Positions 16,843 to 24,880 of a DNA stretch of 64,000 nt are shown here, piece after piece. The position numbers and the translations under genes were made by a program. The stretch comes from Methylopila sp. Yamaguchi (GTDB lineage: Bacteria > Pseudomonadota > Alphaproteobacteria > Rhizobiales > Methylopilaceae): NCBI RefSeq assembly GCF_002897035.1, contig NZ_BAUX01000004.1, positions 186,001 through 250,000 of the forward strand. Reading direction: 5' to 3'. Under the pieces are notes generated by a model. That model was not told the DNA's origin, made no database searches, and was given only the letters and a program-made list of their open reading frames with translations. Positions within the stretch are counted from its first letter, which is position 1; each line of letters begins with the position of its first letter.

Positions 16843-17342
16843 CGCTCTGGTCCGCACCACTCCGGCCGATCAGCCCGCCGCAGTGTGGGCCAAGGCTTGG
16901 CGTGTCCTTCGCGCACCAGGATCGCCCCAACGTCCTTCCCGTCGACGCGCACGATGGCGACGGGGCGCCCGTACTTGTCGGTCCCAGTCTGACGGATCTC
17001 TGGCTCGCGGTCCTTCAGCAGCGCCTTCAGCCGGTCGCGCGCAGCCTCCGCCCGGAACAGCTCAAGCTGGCACTTCGCCGTCCGAAGCTCCGGCGCGTCG
17101 ATCGGCCCGGCCTCGGAGCGCAGGCGAATGCGCTCGCCATCCACGCGGATCGTGTCGCCGTCGATCACAGAAGCCGGGCCGGTCCGTTCCTGGGCAGTGC
17201 CCGCCGGCTCGGACGTCGCCAGGAACGCCGCGGCGATCGCGATTGTGGTCGTGCGAATAGGTGGTTCTCCGGGCGCCACTGCTTGCGACCGTCCGATACC
17301 ATGCGCGGCGTCTCGGTTTGAAGGGACCCACTTGGCGACCAT
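16839..17342 (-). CDS. thermonuclease family (staphylococcal nuclease-like) protein
   Basis: The SNase domain is clear: VIDGDTIRV, then IDAPELR with the catalytic Glu, then DKYGRPVAIVRV with the catalytic Arg, then the GxAxxW-like end REGHAKPW. It would cut DNA and RNA, calcium-dependent, usually outside the cytoplasm. A hydrophobic segment (TTTIAIAAAFLATSEPAG) precedes the domain and looks like a signal peptide or anchor. The true start is uncertain: ATG at 17342 leaves about 27 residues before that segment, and no ATG/GTG/TTG sits right before it. Oddity: RIRL is followed by four extra residues (RSEA) before GPIDAPE. Confidence 0.82.
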   Translation of the reverse strand: MVAKWVPSNRDAAHGIGRSQAVAPGEPPIRTTTIAIAAAFLATSEPAGTAQERTGPASVIDGDTIRVDGERIRLRSEAGPIDAPELRTAKCQLELFRAEAARDRLKALLKDREPEIRQTGTDKYGRPVAIVRVDGKDVGAILVREGHAKPWPTLRRADRPEWCGPER

Positions 17343-17407
17343 CACCGCGAACTTGGGTGTATCGCATGGTAGAGGTGGTCCGCGTTGAGTGATGGTGGTG
17401 GGCACAA

Positions 17408-18061
17408 ATGGCCGATATCGCATTAGAAAAATGCCCAGCCTGCGGGCACCTCGTTAGCAACCATGCGAGCGTCTGTATCAAGTGCGGACACCCGTTCGAT
17501 CGCACAGCAAAAGTTACGGCTCCCCCGCTTGCTGAACCGGCGTCCACCGCGAACAAAAGGACGCGCGGCTTCCTCTGGGTTGCCGGCATCTTCGGGGCAA
17601 TCTTTCTGATTGGCGCCCTCGCAAAGCGCCCCGAAGGACCGGCATCAGCCCCTCAGATCGCCGCACCAGCGCCAGAGGCAAGCCCGACACCGACAAAAAG
17701 CTCTCCGGCTGCGCCTATTGCGCCAGCCCCTGTAGCTCCAGCGACGCCGAAGGGCACCAGCGTGATCGTTCCGAGCGACCCCAGGGCCAATTATTGGATC
17801 CTGGATGCTCGCAAGACCGGGAGTACTGTTCAGATAAGATCAAGGCGCGAAGGTCCATCGGGGGTGTCATTCGCAAAGCGTGAGGTCGACTGCGCGAACG
17901 GTCGGTTTCGCTATCTCTCCGAGGGCGACACACTCGCGGATCTCGACAAACCGGGAGCCCAATTCCCGATGGGTCTCTTGCTCGAAGGCTCTATCTCAAC
18001 CGTCATCTCTCGAGAGGGCTGCAAAGGTGTTGGGCTGACGCTCCGCGGAGTGCAAAGGTAA
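17408..18061 (+). CDS. zinc-ribbon membrane-anchored protein
   Basis: 217 residues: an N-terminal double-CxxC zinc ribbon (CPACGH ... CIKCGHPFD, residues 9-30), a transmembrane helix at about residues 54-72 (GFLWVAGIFGAIFLIGALA), a Pro/Ala linker and a C-terminal domain with two Cys that may sit in the periplasm. This layout is seen in many zinc_ribbon_2 proteins of unknown role. It is divergent from the thermonuclease operon with only 65 bases between, so the promoters overlap. Function unknown. Confidence 0.7.
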   Translation: MADIALEKCPACGHLVSNHASVCIKCGHPFDRTAKVTAPPLAEPASTANKRTRGFLWVAGIFGAIFLIGALAKRPEGPASAPQIAAPAPEASPTPTKSSPAAPIAPAPVAPATPKGTSVIVPSDPRANYWILDARKTGSTVQIRSRREGPSGVSFAKREVDCANGRFRYLSEGDTLADLDKPGAQFPMGLLLEGSISTVISREGCKGVGLTLRGVQR

Positions 18062-18119
18062 GGGCGACCGTGACGCTTTCGCCCTAAGTGCTCCTAGCCT
18101 CTCGTGGAATGGGCCGCCA

Positions 18120-18659
18120 TTGAAAACTACATGGCTGAAAGGCGATCAGCGAAGCTTGGAGTTCAAGCTCTGGCACCCGTGGCTGAACCGTGTCCCCCGC
18201 ATCCGAAGGCAGTTCGCAGACGCCTTAGACGGAGACGATCCGCTGCTCCACAACGAGACGGCTAGCGTGGGCGTCTTGGCCGGTGCAGCGACCCGAATAG
18301 GCTATTTGGCCCTAGCTGAGTACTCCTCCCAGAAGCGGGGAAGTGGGCGGGGCCGTCCGTACCGACGGGGCCGCTGCGATCTGTGGATTTCGACGCCGGG
18401 CGGTGATCGCTCCTGGTCATTCGAGGTCAAGCAGATCCTCTGCCGAGGCGGCATCCGGGAGGCAACCCTGGAGGACGCCCCCGCGCCGGCTTCAAAGGAC
18501 GCCAAGGCGGTGAACGCGTTCGGGGCCGACCGGCATTACGGCGCGCTGCTGTTCACCGCGGCAGAAGGGCATCGCCTCGACCCCGTAACGGTGCTCCGGA
18601 AGCTCCCAGATGGACCTTCGCCGTCTGCTTCGAAGACAAACGACAGCCGGCTTGGATGA
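18120..18659 (+). CDS. hypothetical protein with PD-(D/E)xK-like motif
   Basis: The frame opens with TTG; the ATG 11 bases later is out of frame and soon stopped. In the 179 residues, RCDLWISTPGGDRSWSFEVKQ contains Asp-x(13)-Glu-x-Lys between strands, the signature spacing of the PD-(D/E)xK nuclease fold, and an upstream Glu (NETAS or LAEYS) could complete it. No DNA-binding domain is evident. It lies between a membrane zinc-ribbon gene and a HEPN-like gene in the defence-like part of the cargo. Fold assignment is inference. Confidence 0.5.
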   Translation: MKTTWLKGDQRSLEFKLWHPWLNRVPRIRRQFADALDGDDPLLHNETASVGVLAGAATRIGYLALAEYSSQKRGSGRGRPYRRGRCDLWISTPGGDRSWSFEVKQILCRGGIREATLEDAPAPASKDAKAVNAFGADRHYGALLFTAAEGHRLDPVTVLRKLPDGPSPSASKTNDSRLG

Positions 18660-18996
18660 TGGTGCGGTGTATCGATTAAGCTTCAAAATGAGAAGGTGGC
18701 TGATGCCGGCCAGCGGCCGGCTCTCCCCCCAAAACTATTCCTCCGGTCGTCGTTATCGCGTGTCGCACGTCGCTGCGCGATCTGATGATCCTGCAGGCGC
18801 GTTATAGCCTGGCGCCCCCGGCTGCCCGGCCGCGGCGCATGGTTTTCGACCATTCCCTCCTCGGCCATTCATACTTCGGCCGAGACAAGGCGAAGGCCGG
18901 CGGCGAAAGCTCCGGCGGCTAACGCCAGACGCGCCTCGACCATCCGCCGTGGAACGGCGCGCGTTTTCGAGCCTCCAAAGCAGAAGGAGTGGTAAA
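18660..18996. other. 337-bp region without gene
   Basis: No frame with protein-like composition on either strand. The right end carries AGAAGGAG at 18982-18989, the ribosome site of the HEPN-like gene. I see no repeat or clear promoter. Confidence 0.4.
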
Positions 18997-19686
18997 ATGG
19001 CCCAAGACTCCCTTGTCGCGATGGCTCGGCTGCTTCGGCGCGAGATCAAGAAGGGAATCGAGGTCCAGGCTTCACTTGAGGCCGCTAACAAGGCGGTCGG
19101 CACCCTAGGAAAGGTCCGCACCGAAGGGTCGACGACCTTCAATGTCATCCGTCAATCCTCTCTCATTTTCTTGGCGCTCACCGTAGCCAAAATCATGGAG
19201 CGTCCGTCGGGGGCCAAATCAGACGTCGCGTCGATTCCTGTCCTGATGCGTCGGCTGAAGGAGGAGGGCACTCAGGCGCGCCTTATCGGAGCCGCGCGCA
19301 GATGGCTTCCCGATCAGCAGTTCGCTGATCACCAAGAGAAATCGTGTCGGCAGGCGCTCGACCTCGCGATTGAGAGCTATGACCGTCTGGAAGCCGGGCA
19401 AACTCTCGGCGAGGTTCGGGCGACGCTTCAGCAGCTGCGAAACCGCGAAATTGCCCACCTGCTTCTGAAGCCACCGCGCGCCGGCGGCGTACGGATCGCA
19501 GACGTTTTTGACCTGTTGGCCCTCGCGCGCGAAATCGTCACTCACGCGAACTTCGCGATAGATGGCGGCGACCCGGACTTTGAGATCCATGCCCAAGAGC
19601 ACAAGCGCGTCGCCGAGGCGTTTTGGGTGCCCGCCTTGGCGGCCGTGGCCGCTTATGAAGCTCCCGATCCGCATGCGATGCGCTGA
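18997..19686 (+). CDS. HEPN / AbiU2-like protein
   Basis: I start it at MAQDSLVAM because AGAAGGAG lies eight bases upstream; the longer frame has no such site. The 229 residues are all helical. The motif RNREIAH (148-154) fits the HEPN ribonuclease signature (R-polar-x4-H) and its surroundings (LQQLRNREIAHLLLKP) resemble AbiU2-type proteins, RNases or RNA-binding factors linked to abortive infection. It stands alone, with no nucleotidyltransferase antitoxin next to it; a convergent unknown gene lies 20 bases away. Defence role inferred. Confidence 0.6.
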   Translation: MAQDSLVAMARLLRREIKKGIEVQASLEAANKAVGTLGKVRTEGSTTFNVIRQSSLIFLALTVAKIMERPSGAKSDVASIPVLMRRLKEEGTQARLIGAARRWLPDQQFADHQEKSCRQALDLAIESYDRLEAGQTLGEVRATLQQLRNREIAHLLLKPPRAGGVRIADVFDLLALAREIVTHANFAIDGGDPDFEIHAQEHKRVAEAFWVPALAAVAAYEAPDPHAMR

Positions 19687-19706
19687 TCGCAGAGCGGTTC
19701 GTCAAA

Positions 19707-20852
19707 CTAATCGACGGCGGCGATGGATGAAAGCAGCCCTCGAAACCCCTGCGACCCAGTTTTCAAGGGATCTGTGGCTTCCACGCGGCGTCGCGCCCAG
19801 GCGCGCCAATCCGCGACAGTTCTCTCATCGACAATTTCGGTATCGTCGAGCTTCATCATATCGATTGCCGCCAGGAATTGGCGCAGTTTAGAGACCTTAA
19901 CCCAGGCATTCGCTCGTTCTTCGAACCGCCTCCAGGCCTCGTCCTCCTCTTCGCGACGGTCCTGTTCCGCCTTCAGGGCTTGCTGACGTTCAGCTACGCG
20001 CGCGGCCCGTTCGGCGTCTCGCTGCGCCTGCATAATGTCGGCATGGCGATGTACCTCGAACGAAGCCAAGATTTCGGGGAGGCGCTCGTCCAGCAGGCGC
20101 TTGGGCTCCTCCCACTTCAGGGGAGCTTGACCTCTTGGATGAGCGATCAGCTGGAGGAGTAAGTGGCCGGTCGGAACGAGTTGAAGACGCCGTTCTCGCC
20201 AGAGCATTTTGTCGAGGGCCGTTTGCGGCGGAGGGTCTGAGATCCACGTCTGACGGGACCGCTCATAAAGCGAGAAGTCGATCGAGCTTCGGCCGCCCGA
20301 GGGATAGTTGGCGCTATAGCCAAGGCGCTCGCGATCTACCCGGAAGCCCATCGCCTCTAGGCCCTTAATCAGGGCGTTCAGAATCATATATCGACGACGG
20401 TTGGAATCCGGACTCGACGTATTCGCCCCTTCGACCTGTCTAGAGGCCGGGTCGCGGCGCCGTTCCTTGGCGAACGCTTCGTCGCTTTGGATTGCTTCTC
20501 GGACGAACGGATGGGGCAGGCGCGATTCCCGCAGACTGGCGAGTTTCGGTACACGGAGAAGAGCCGCCTCAAGCGAAAGACCATCTGGATCAGCGGCCCT
20601 CGATGACTGGTGTGAGCCGCCTTGGATAACGATGATCTCGTCTTTGGAGTGCCGCTGCAGTCGTGGTCGCTTCGTTACACGCTTCCCGTGAGCGACCTTG
20701 TTCCAGTAGCCCTGGGGCGGCGTGGGAATGCCGTGCTGAGTGCAGAGGCGCTTCAGATAGCTGCTCGAGACGTCGAACTGTTCGGCGACTCGCAGCATCG
20801 GCATCGACCAAACCAGATCGCTCATTTCAGATTTCGATACCGACTTCGACAT
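19707..20852 (-). CDS. hypothetical protein with N-terminal HTH and coiled coil
   Basis: 381 residues. The N-terminus (MLRVAEQFDVSSSYLKRLC ... PPQGYWNKVAHGK; two parts) is a short helix-turn-helix followed by a conserved PPxGYW element, a combination I have seen in uncharacterised proteins of mobile regions. Residues about 150-240 form a mixed alpha/beta domain (GFRVDRERLGYSAN ... IDFSLYERSR), and residues 270-310 are a long charged coiled coil. No catalytic motif. It converges with the HEPN-like gene. Start: ATG preceded by GAGAAAGG, a fair ribosome site. Confidence 0.65.
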   Translation of the reverse strand: MSKSVSKSEMSDLVWSMPMLRVAEQFDVSSSYLKRLCTQHGIPTPPQGYWNKVAHGKRVTKRPRLQRHSKDEIIVIQGGSHQSSRAADPDGLSLEAALLRVPKLASLRESRLPHPFVREAIQSDEAFAKERRRDPASRQVEGANTSSPDSNRRRYMILNALIKGLEAMGFRVDRERLGYSANYPSGGRSSIDFSLYERSRQTWISDPPPQTALDKMLWRERRLQLVPTGHLLLQLIAHPRGQAPLKWEEPKRLLDERLPEILASFEVHRHADIMQAQRDAERAARVAERQQALKAEQDRREEEDEAWRRFEERANAWVKVSKLRQFLAAIDMMKLDDTEIVDERTVADWRAWARRRVEATDPLKTGSQGFRGLLSSIAAVD

Positions 20853-21080
20853 AGCCTTTCTCCGTGAGGGGCTACCTTACAGCACCGGGTCTAAGCCGTT
20901 CAGCCGACACCCCATCCGGCAGCAATTGGGACAACGGCGCACCTTGATCTTGCTCGTTCGCATGGGTTCTAGGTGCGTGGAGCGAGAGCAGGAGCCGGAC
21001 ATGACAGGACAGGCGGGCGCTGCACAATTTAGGTGGCGCGCGAAGAATTGGGCGATCCGCGCCGTGATGCTCGGGCCGGG

Positions 21081-21440
21081 CTAGGCTTTGCCCTTTTGCT
21101 CATTGACGCTCCGGGCTTTGACGCGCGCCTTAGCGCGCTCGGCAGTGAACGGCTCGTGCGTTTTTTTCGCGCGACTGGGGACCAGCGACAGCAAGCTTGG
21201 AAAACTAGAAGCGGCAGGCCTGCCGCGGAGAACCACTGCGTCATTCGACGCCGGACAGCGCATCGCGTCCCAGATCGCGCGAACGTCACTTTCGCTGAAA
21301 AGCATTTCCCTGCCCGATAGCGAGCAAAGACCTTGGCCTCGAGCTATCTTTGCCACTCTGCGTGGGGTCGACTTCAGATAATTGGCTGCCTCGGCCAACG
21401 TAAAAATCCGACCGAGTGGGCCATCGCCGCTATCAACCAT
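21081..21440 (-). CDS. excisionase-like helix-turn-helix protein
   Basis: 119 residues. The first 60 (FTLAEAANYLKSTPRRVAKIA ... SESDVRAIWDAM; two parts) are a MerR/excisionase-type winged helix (HTH_17) as in Xis and AlpA proteins; the rest is basic and disordered. It may control excision or nearby promoters. An iteron-like array with a DnaA box lies about 450 bases upstream, so it could act there. No integrase is adjacent; the integrase of this prophage is 9 kb away. Confidence 0.65.
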   Translation of the reverse strand: MVDSGDGPLGRIFTLAEAANYLKSTPRRVAKIARGQGLCSLSGREMLFSESDVRAIWDAMRCPASNDAVVLRGRPAASSFPSLLSLVPSRAKKTHEPFTAERAKARVKARSVNEQKGKA

Positions 21441-21502
21441 CCTGCGTCCTGTAGAAGTTGCCGACGCCGTTGATCCAAGCCCAGGTACTCGCTTCGTCCG
21501 CG

Positions 21503-21667
21503 TTACCGTCCCTCGATGACCCCCTCGACCGCCCCGATCGCAACTTCGAGATCCGCGATCTTCCGAAGCGCGTTCTCAGAAGGGAGCCCTCCGGCCTTCG
21601 CCGCGGCGGTAAGCAGTTCGCTTTGAGCCGTCTGAAGGCGCTCCAGCAGAGCTTCGAAGTCGTCCAT
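21503..21667 (-). CDS. 54-residue helical protein
   Basis: ATG to TAA on the minus strand with GAGGA six bases upstream of the start. The product, beginning MDDFEALLERLQTAQSE and ending VEGVIEGR, is acidic and forms two heptad-patterned helices, so probably a small coiled-coil dimer. The good ribosome site and non-random composition support coding. It lies 62 bases upstream of the excisionase-like gene on the same strand. Family unknown. Confidence 0.55.
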   Translation of the reverse strand: MDDFEALLERLQTAQSELLTAAAKAGGLPSENALRKIADLEVAIGAVEGVIEGR

Positions 21668-21859
21668 GATGTTCCTCGGGGATGGGGCTCGGCAGCGACC
21701 TTACCGCGCACGAGGGTGGGTCGATAGCCTATCAAGATGCGCCGGCCCCGACCCAGGCGAGCTAGAACGGCAGACCATGATCTTGCGCGACGCCGCTGCG
21801 GACGCCGACCTTGCTCGGGGCTCAGGACGTGGCCACAAGTGGTGGCGCGCCGCTTTCTC

Positions 21860-21926
21860 TGTGGATAAAGCTGGAGGTCGATCGTTCGAACCGGTTTCGA
21901 ACAAGTTTCGAACGACGACCGGTCGT
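21860..21926 (+). promoter_or_regulatory. DnaA box plus three 11-bp-spaced repeats: origin or operator
   Basis: A perfect DnaA box (TTATCCACA on the minus strand) lies at 21860-21868. Then TTCGAA(C) occurs at 21885, 21896 and 21907, exactly 11 bases apart, so on one face of the helix. A perfect 12-bp palindrome ACGACCGGTCGT follows at 21915-21926. DnaA box plus iterons is the layout of plasmid-like origins; repeats at one-turn spacing may also be an operator. The stretch lies between divergent genes. Confidence 0.5.
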
Positions 21927-22012
21927 TCCTCCGATTTGACTCATCCGGCCTCGTGGGTCCCCATACCCCTGTCGTCGGCTCGATCACCGATTTTGGTGAG
22001 GAGACCGATACG

Positions 22013-22156
22013 ATGCCCTCCAAGTTCCGGCGCGACCGCAATCACATCTTCATACGGCTGATCTTTTGTGAGATCTCCGCAGGCGGCGTTTGGGGAGTCG
22101 CAGCGGCGGCCTTGGTCGCCGCGCTGTTGATCGGGGGGCGGCTGTACTTCCCGTGA
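22013..22156 (+). CDS. 47-residue single-pass membrane protein
   Basis: ATG with GAGGAG nine bases upstream. A basic N-terminus (MPSKFRRDRNH) is followed by a hydrophobic segment to the end (about residues 24-44, GGVWGVAAAALVAALLIGG), ending RLYFP. It is divergent from the 54-residue gene, with the DnaA-box/TTCGAA array in between, so that array could regulate both. Function unknown. Confidence 0.5.
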   Translation: MPSKFRRDRNHIFIRLIFCEISAGGVWGVAAAALVAALLIGGRLYFP

Positions 22157-22211
22157 CCTTGCGGCTCCCCGAGCGTGCATGCGAGCTTCGCCGAAGGGAT
22201 GGGGGGCGACC

Positions 22212-22559
22212 ATGGGCACTGCGCAGGGCAAGAACGGCACGATCTCTTTCGACTACAGGTTGATCACAATTTCCAAGATCCAGAGCGTGGGCTCGTTCCT
22301 GCAGCAGGGGATCCAAGGCGATCGGTACATCGTTGCTCGCTGGGTCACAGCCGTCGAGTTCCGTGATGCGGTAAAGGGAAACGGGTTTATCGCGTTCGAT
22401 TTCCCCGGCAAGAATCCTCCGCGCGGCGGCGCCTTTGACGCGATGGCGGACGAAAATGCGGTGATATTCACCCCTGACCAACGCGAGGACTTCGTCGCGA
22501 TTAAGGAAGAGATCGTCCAGTTTTTGGCCGCTTTGGCCTATGCCGAGACGGAGGATTGA
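22212..22559 (+). CDS. hypothetical prophage protein
   Basis: I start it at ATG 22212 behind a G-rich ribosome site; upstream codons in frame are unlike protein. The 115 residues look like a soluble alpha/beta protein (YRLITISKIQSVGSFL; GNGFIAFDFPGKNPPRGG). Its stop is directly followed by the TTG start of the next gene, so the two form a pair. No family recognised. Confidence 0.55.
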   Translation: MGTAQGKNGTISFDYRLITISKIQSVGSFLQQGIQGDRYIVARWVTAVEFRDAVKGNGFIAFDFPGKNPPRGGAFDAMADENAVIFTPDQREDFVAIKEEIVQFLAALAYAETED

Positions 22560-22766
22560 TTGGCGAAGCCTCCTGACAATCGGCCAAAGCGCTACGTCCT
22601 TGAGGCCCCGGCAGGTTATGTCTTGGGTCCTGATGAAGTCGACGGCAGCAATATGCTGCTCGACCCCGACGATCAGGTGACCGAGGAAGACCTGAATTCG
22701 GATACCTGCAAAATGATGCAGGGAATTCGCCGGGACTTTGCGCGTCGTGAACGGTCTGCGCCATGA
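22560..22766 (+). CDS. small acidic hypothetical protein
   Basis: The frame begins with TTG immediately after the upstream stop, with the GGAGG-like GACGGAGGA of that gene's end as ribosome site. 68 residues, acidic middle (DDQVTEEDLNSD) and basic end. No motif. Evidence is the tight coupling and plausible composition. Confidence 0.45.
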   Translation: MAKPPDNRPKRYVLEAPAGYVLGPDEVDGSNMLLDPDDQVTEEDLNSDTCKMMQGIRRDFARRERSAP

Positions 22767-22858
22767 GCAAGCCGGGACGACCATGCAGGTCGGAAGCAGC
22801 GCCGAACTTGTCATCCTGCCACTGGCTGGCCACGGCTCTCTTCACGGCCCGCCGCCCG

Positions 22859-23068
22859 TCAGAGCGCGTCGAACAAGGCTTGCACGTAGCTCAGATGACC
22901 GGTCAGCGTGATCTCCCAGCCTTCAGGTGACAGGCGCACAAGCCCGCGCTCTCTCAGATGCACCAGCACCGTTCGATCGCGCAGCTCGGCGATACGGCCG
23001 GCGAGGAGAAGGCGGAGGGCGCGCGTCTCCGTCTCGTTCAAAGGGGCGGGCGGGTTGCTGCCGATCAT
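22859..23068 (-). CDS. small winged-helix-like hypothetical protein
   Basis: I prefer the internal ATG (MIGSNPPAPLNETETRAL), giving 69 residues. The pattern helix (ETRALRLLLAGRIAEL), helix (DRTVLVHLRERGLV) and hairpin (RLSPEGWEITLTG) is that of a minimal winged helix. It may be a DNA-binding regulator. Convergent with the two-gene unit on its left. No named family. Confidence 0.5.
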   Translation of the reverse strand: MIGSNPPAPLNETETRALRLLLAGRIAELRDRTVLVHLRERGLVRLSPEGWEITLTGHLSYVQALFDAL

Positions 23069-23215
23069 CGCGTCACTCTCGCCCGCGACCGCGAGAACGG
23101 TCGAGGGCGCCACGGCAACAGGTGCAGCCTCACGAACTCAGCCGCACGATCCAAACGATGTCTCGCCTGTAGCGATGCTGCTTGTGAACTCGCCGCAGGC
23201 GTATAGCCTCCGCCC

Positions 23216-23647
23216 ATGCTCGTGGGTCATCTGGCACTGGTCGTCGCCTCGCTCTTCACCGGGGCGGCGGTCTATATCAACGTCGCGGAGCAGCCGGCGC
23301 GGCTGCTTCTGCAGGACGATGCGCTGCTGGCGGAATGGAAGCCTTCCTACAAGCGGGGGCTAGCAATGCAGGCGCCGCTGGCGGTCATCGGGTTTCTGTT
23401 GGGCCTGGCCGCCTGGTGGCTGTCGGGACAATGGCTTTGGATCCTGGGGGCCATCCTGCTCGTCGCAAACTGGCCGTACACGCTGCTCGGCATCATGCCT
23501 ACCAATGCCCGGCTGATGGCCACGCAGTCGGCATCTGCCGAGCCTGACATGCGCGCGTTGATCGTCCGGTGGGGAGGGCTTCATGCGGGCCGGAGCGTTC
23601 TTGGCGCGCTCGCGACCCTTGTCTTCCTATGGGCGGCAAACGCCTGA
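23216..23647 (+). CDS. DUF1772 / anthrone-oxygenase-like membrane protein
   Basis: 143 residues with four transmembrane helices. The first carries the family pattern [15 protein letters not shown], the third ends [13 protein letters not shown], and the last contains the RW[11 protein letters not shown] element, all typical of DUF1772 proteins. The family is membrane-bound and includes fungal anthrone oxygenase; bacterial members have no established role. It stands alone in the cargo and looks more chromosomal than phage-like, perhaps picked up from a host. Confidence 0.8.
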   Translation: MLVGHLALVVASLFTGAAVYINVAEQPARLLLQDDALLAEWKPSYKRGLAMQAPLAVIGFLLGLAAWWLSGQWLWILGAILLVANWPYTLLGIMPTNARLMATQSASAEPDMRALIVRWGGLHAGRSVLGALATLVFLWAANA

Positions 23648-23763
23648 GACTCTACCGATGTTGGGTGTCAGTTCTGGACCCAATACGATCTACCGCAAGG
23701 GGCAAATTGAAGCCCTCGCTCAGGCGCGGAAGCCATCTGACTGCAGTGAGCCATCCGCCGTCA

Positions 23764-24060
23764 TTACGGATGACGCAGTACCTGTTGAACGAACCATGCG
23801 GCGGGGCCCAGTCCGACAGGCGCGAGCAGCCAGATCGGCCATGCGCGCTTCCGCAGAATGATTGGGGCGACGATCAGAACGACGCCGAAGCCGACCGACG
23901 CAAACACGGCCGCTTGGATTAGAGCGCGAGGCCCGAGAGCGGCCTCGATGGCGTACAAGAAGTCTCCCGGCTTGGAGGCGACAACGATCAGCACGAACGC
24001 CGCGACAGCAGCGAGGATAACGGCCAAAGCCAGGATCGGCCCTCGTTCGATTTCATGCAT
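23764..24060 (-). CDS. small three-helix membrane protein
   Basis: 98 residues with three hydrophobic segments: about 8-28 (PILALAVILAAVAAFVLIVV), 47-68 and 74-92. No conserved motif. Convergent with the DUF1772 gene, with about 115 bases between. Hypothetical; the helices are the evidence that it is real. Confidence 0.6.
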   Translation of the reverse strand: MHEIERGPILALAVILAAVAAFVLIVVASKPGDFLYAIEAALGPRALIQAAVFASVGFGVVLIVAPIILRKRAWPIWLLAPVGLGPAAWFVQQVLRHP

Positions 24061-24816
24061 TCAATCGGCCGCTTCTTTGGCTAATGCGCTGATGGTCGAT
24101 CTAGGCGGCCCTGAGATCAAGAGAGGCGGTGCGGATAGTGGTGGCGACCCCGTATGAGAACCCGAAAAAGGTCCTCGTCGTTTGGCTGAAACATGGCTCA
24201 AGAGACCGGTGATCGACCACACGAGCTCGAGGGTGATCGAGGAAGGCCGCCGCTCTTCCTTCCCGTCGTCAGGTCGGGCAAGACGCCAGCGATTCAGCAG
24301 AGGCTGATCGGCCGCAGCGATCGGTCGAGGATAGGAAGAGCGAGCTATCGCTCGCGCCGCTCGGCTCCGCCTCGCTGTGCAAGGTGGAGCGCCACAGGCT
24401 TCGGGTGCTTGGGCAGAGGATAGAGAAGGGCAGCTAAGCTGCGGACACACTTCGCCCGTCCCCGGGAAAAGCGGTCGCAAAAGATCTGCGTCACAGTGGA
24501 TCAGCAAGCCCCTCTCGGAGGGCCGGGGTCAGGCGGTCGGCCCGCTTGCTGCTTCATCCTGGCGGCGAGGGCGTCGCAGCCGATCCACCGACCGCGCGTC
24601 CCGTGCTGGTGCTATGCGCCCAGCGTCCTGCCCGCGGCGTGCCTGCCCCATTCCAGAACAGGCTCGACGCCGCGAAGCTTCATTAAGCTGGTGCCCTCCA
24701 GCAGCGCCCACGCCGGTCATGTTCCCGGCGATCGTCCCTTTAAGCGGGCTGGCTATCTAGATCTTGCGAGCGCTACCGAACTGCACTACTATCAGTGGCA
24801 AGTCAGGTGATGCCTT
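24061..24816. other. 756-bp region without a convincing gene
   Basis: Open frames here are Ser/Arg/Pro-rich and look like chance frames in GC-rich DNA. Two small hairpins are present: GAGCGA-GCTA-TCGCTC at 24338-24353 and GCAGC-TAA-GCTGC near 24430. It marks the junction between the cargo region and the leftward replication module and may be a remnant of recombination. Confidence 0.4.
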
Positions 24817-24848
24817 AGCCCCGTCCAGATCCACCTGGGCGGGGCTTT
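24817..24848 (+). terminator. hairpin terminator at end of cargo region
   Basis: AGCCCCGTCCAG pairs with CTGGGCGGGGCT (one T-G wobble) around a 6-base loop, followed by only three T. The same GCCCCG/CGGGGC core is used in the terminator before the endolysin. It may also close the leftward operon that ends at 24881. Confidence 0.6.
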
Positions 24849-24880
24849 GTCGTGGGCGCTCGTGGCGCCGGCGGCTCGGA

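Noticed and set aside
21001-21084. 27-codon frame with AGGAG before its ATG
   Set aside because: Too short, overlaps the stop of the excisionase-like gene on the other strand, no motif; could be chance.
21885-21912. Three equally spaced repeats considered as a CRISPR fragment
   Set aside because: Repeat is 6-8 bases and spacing 11 bases; no 25-40 base repeats and no cas genes. Fits iterons or operators.
24061-24507. 148-codon frame right next to the three-helix membrane protein gene
   Set aside because: Ser/Pro/Arg-rich without predicted secondary structure or ribosome site; more likely non-coding.
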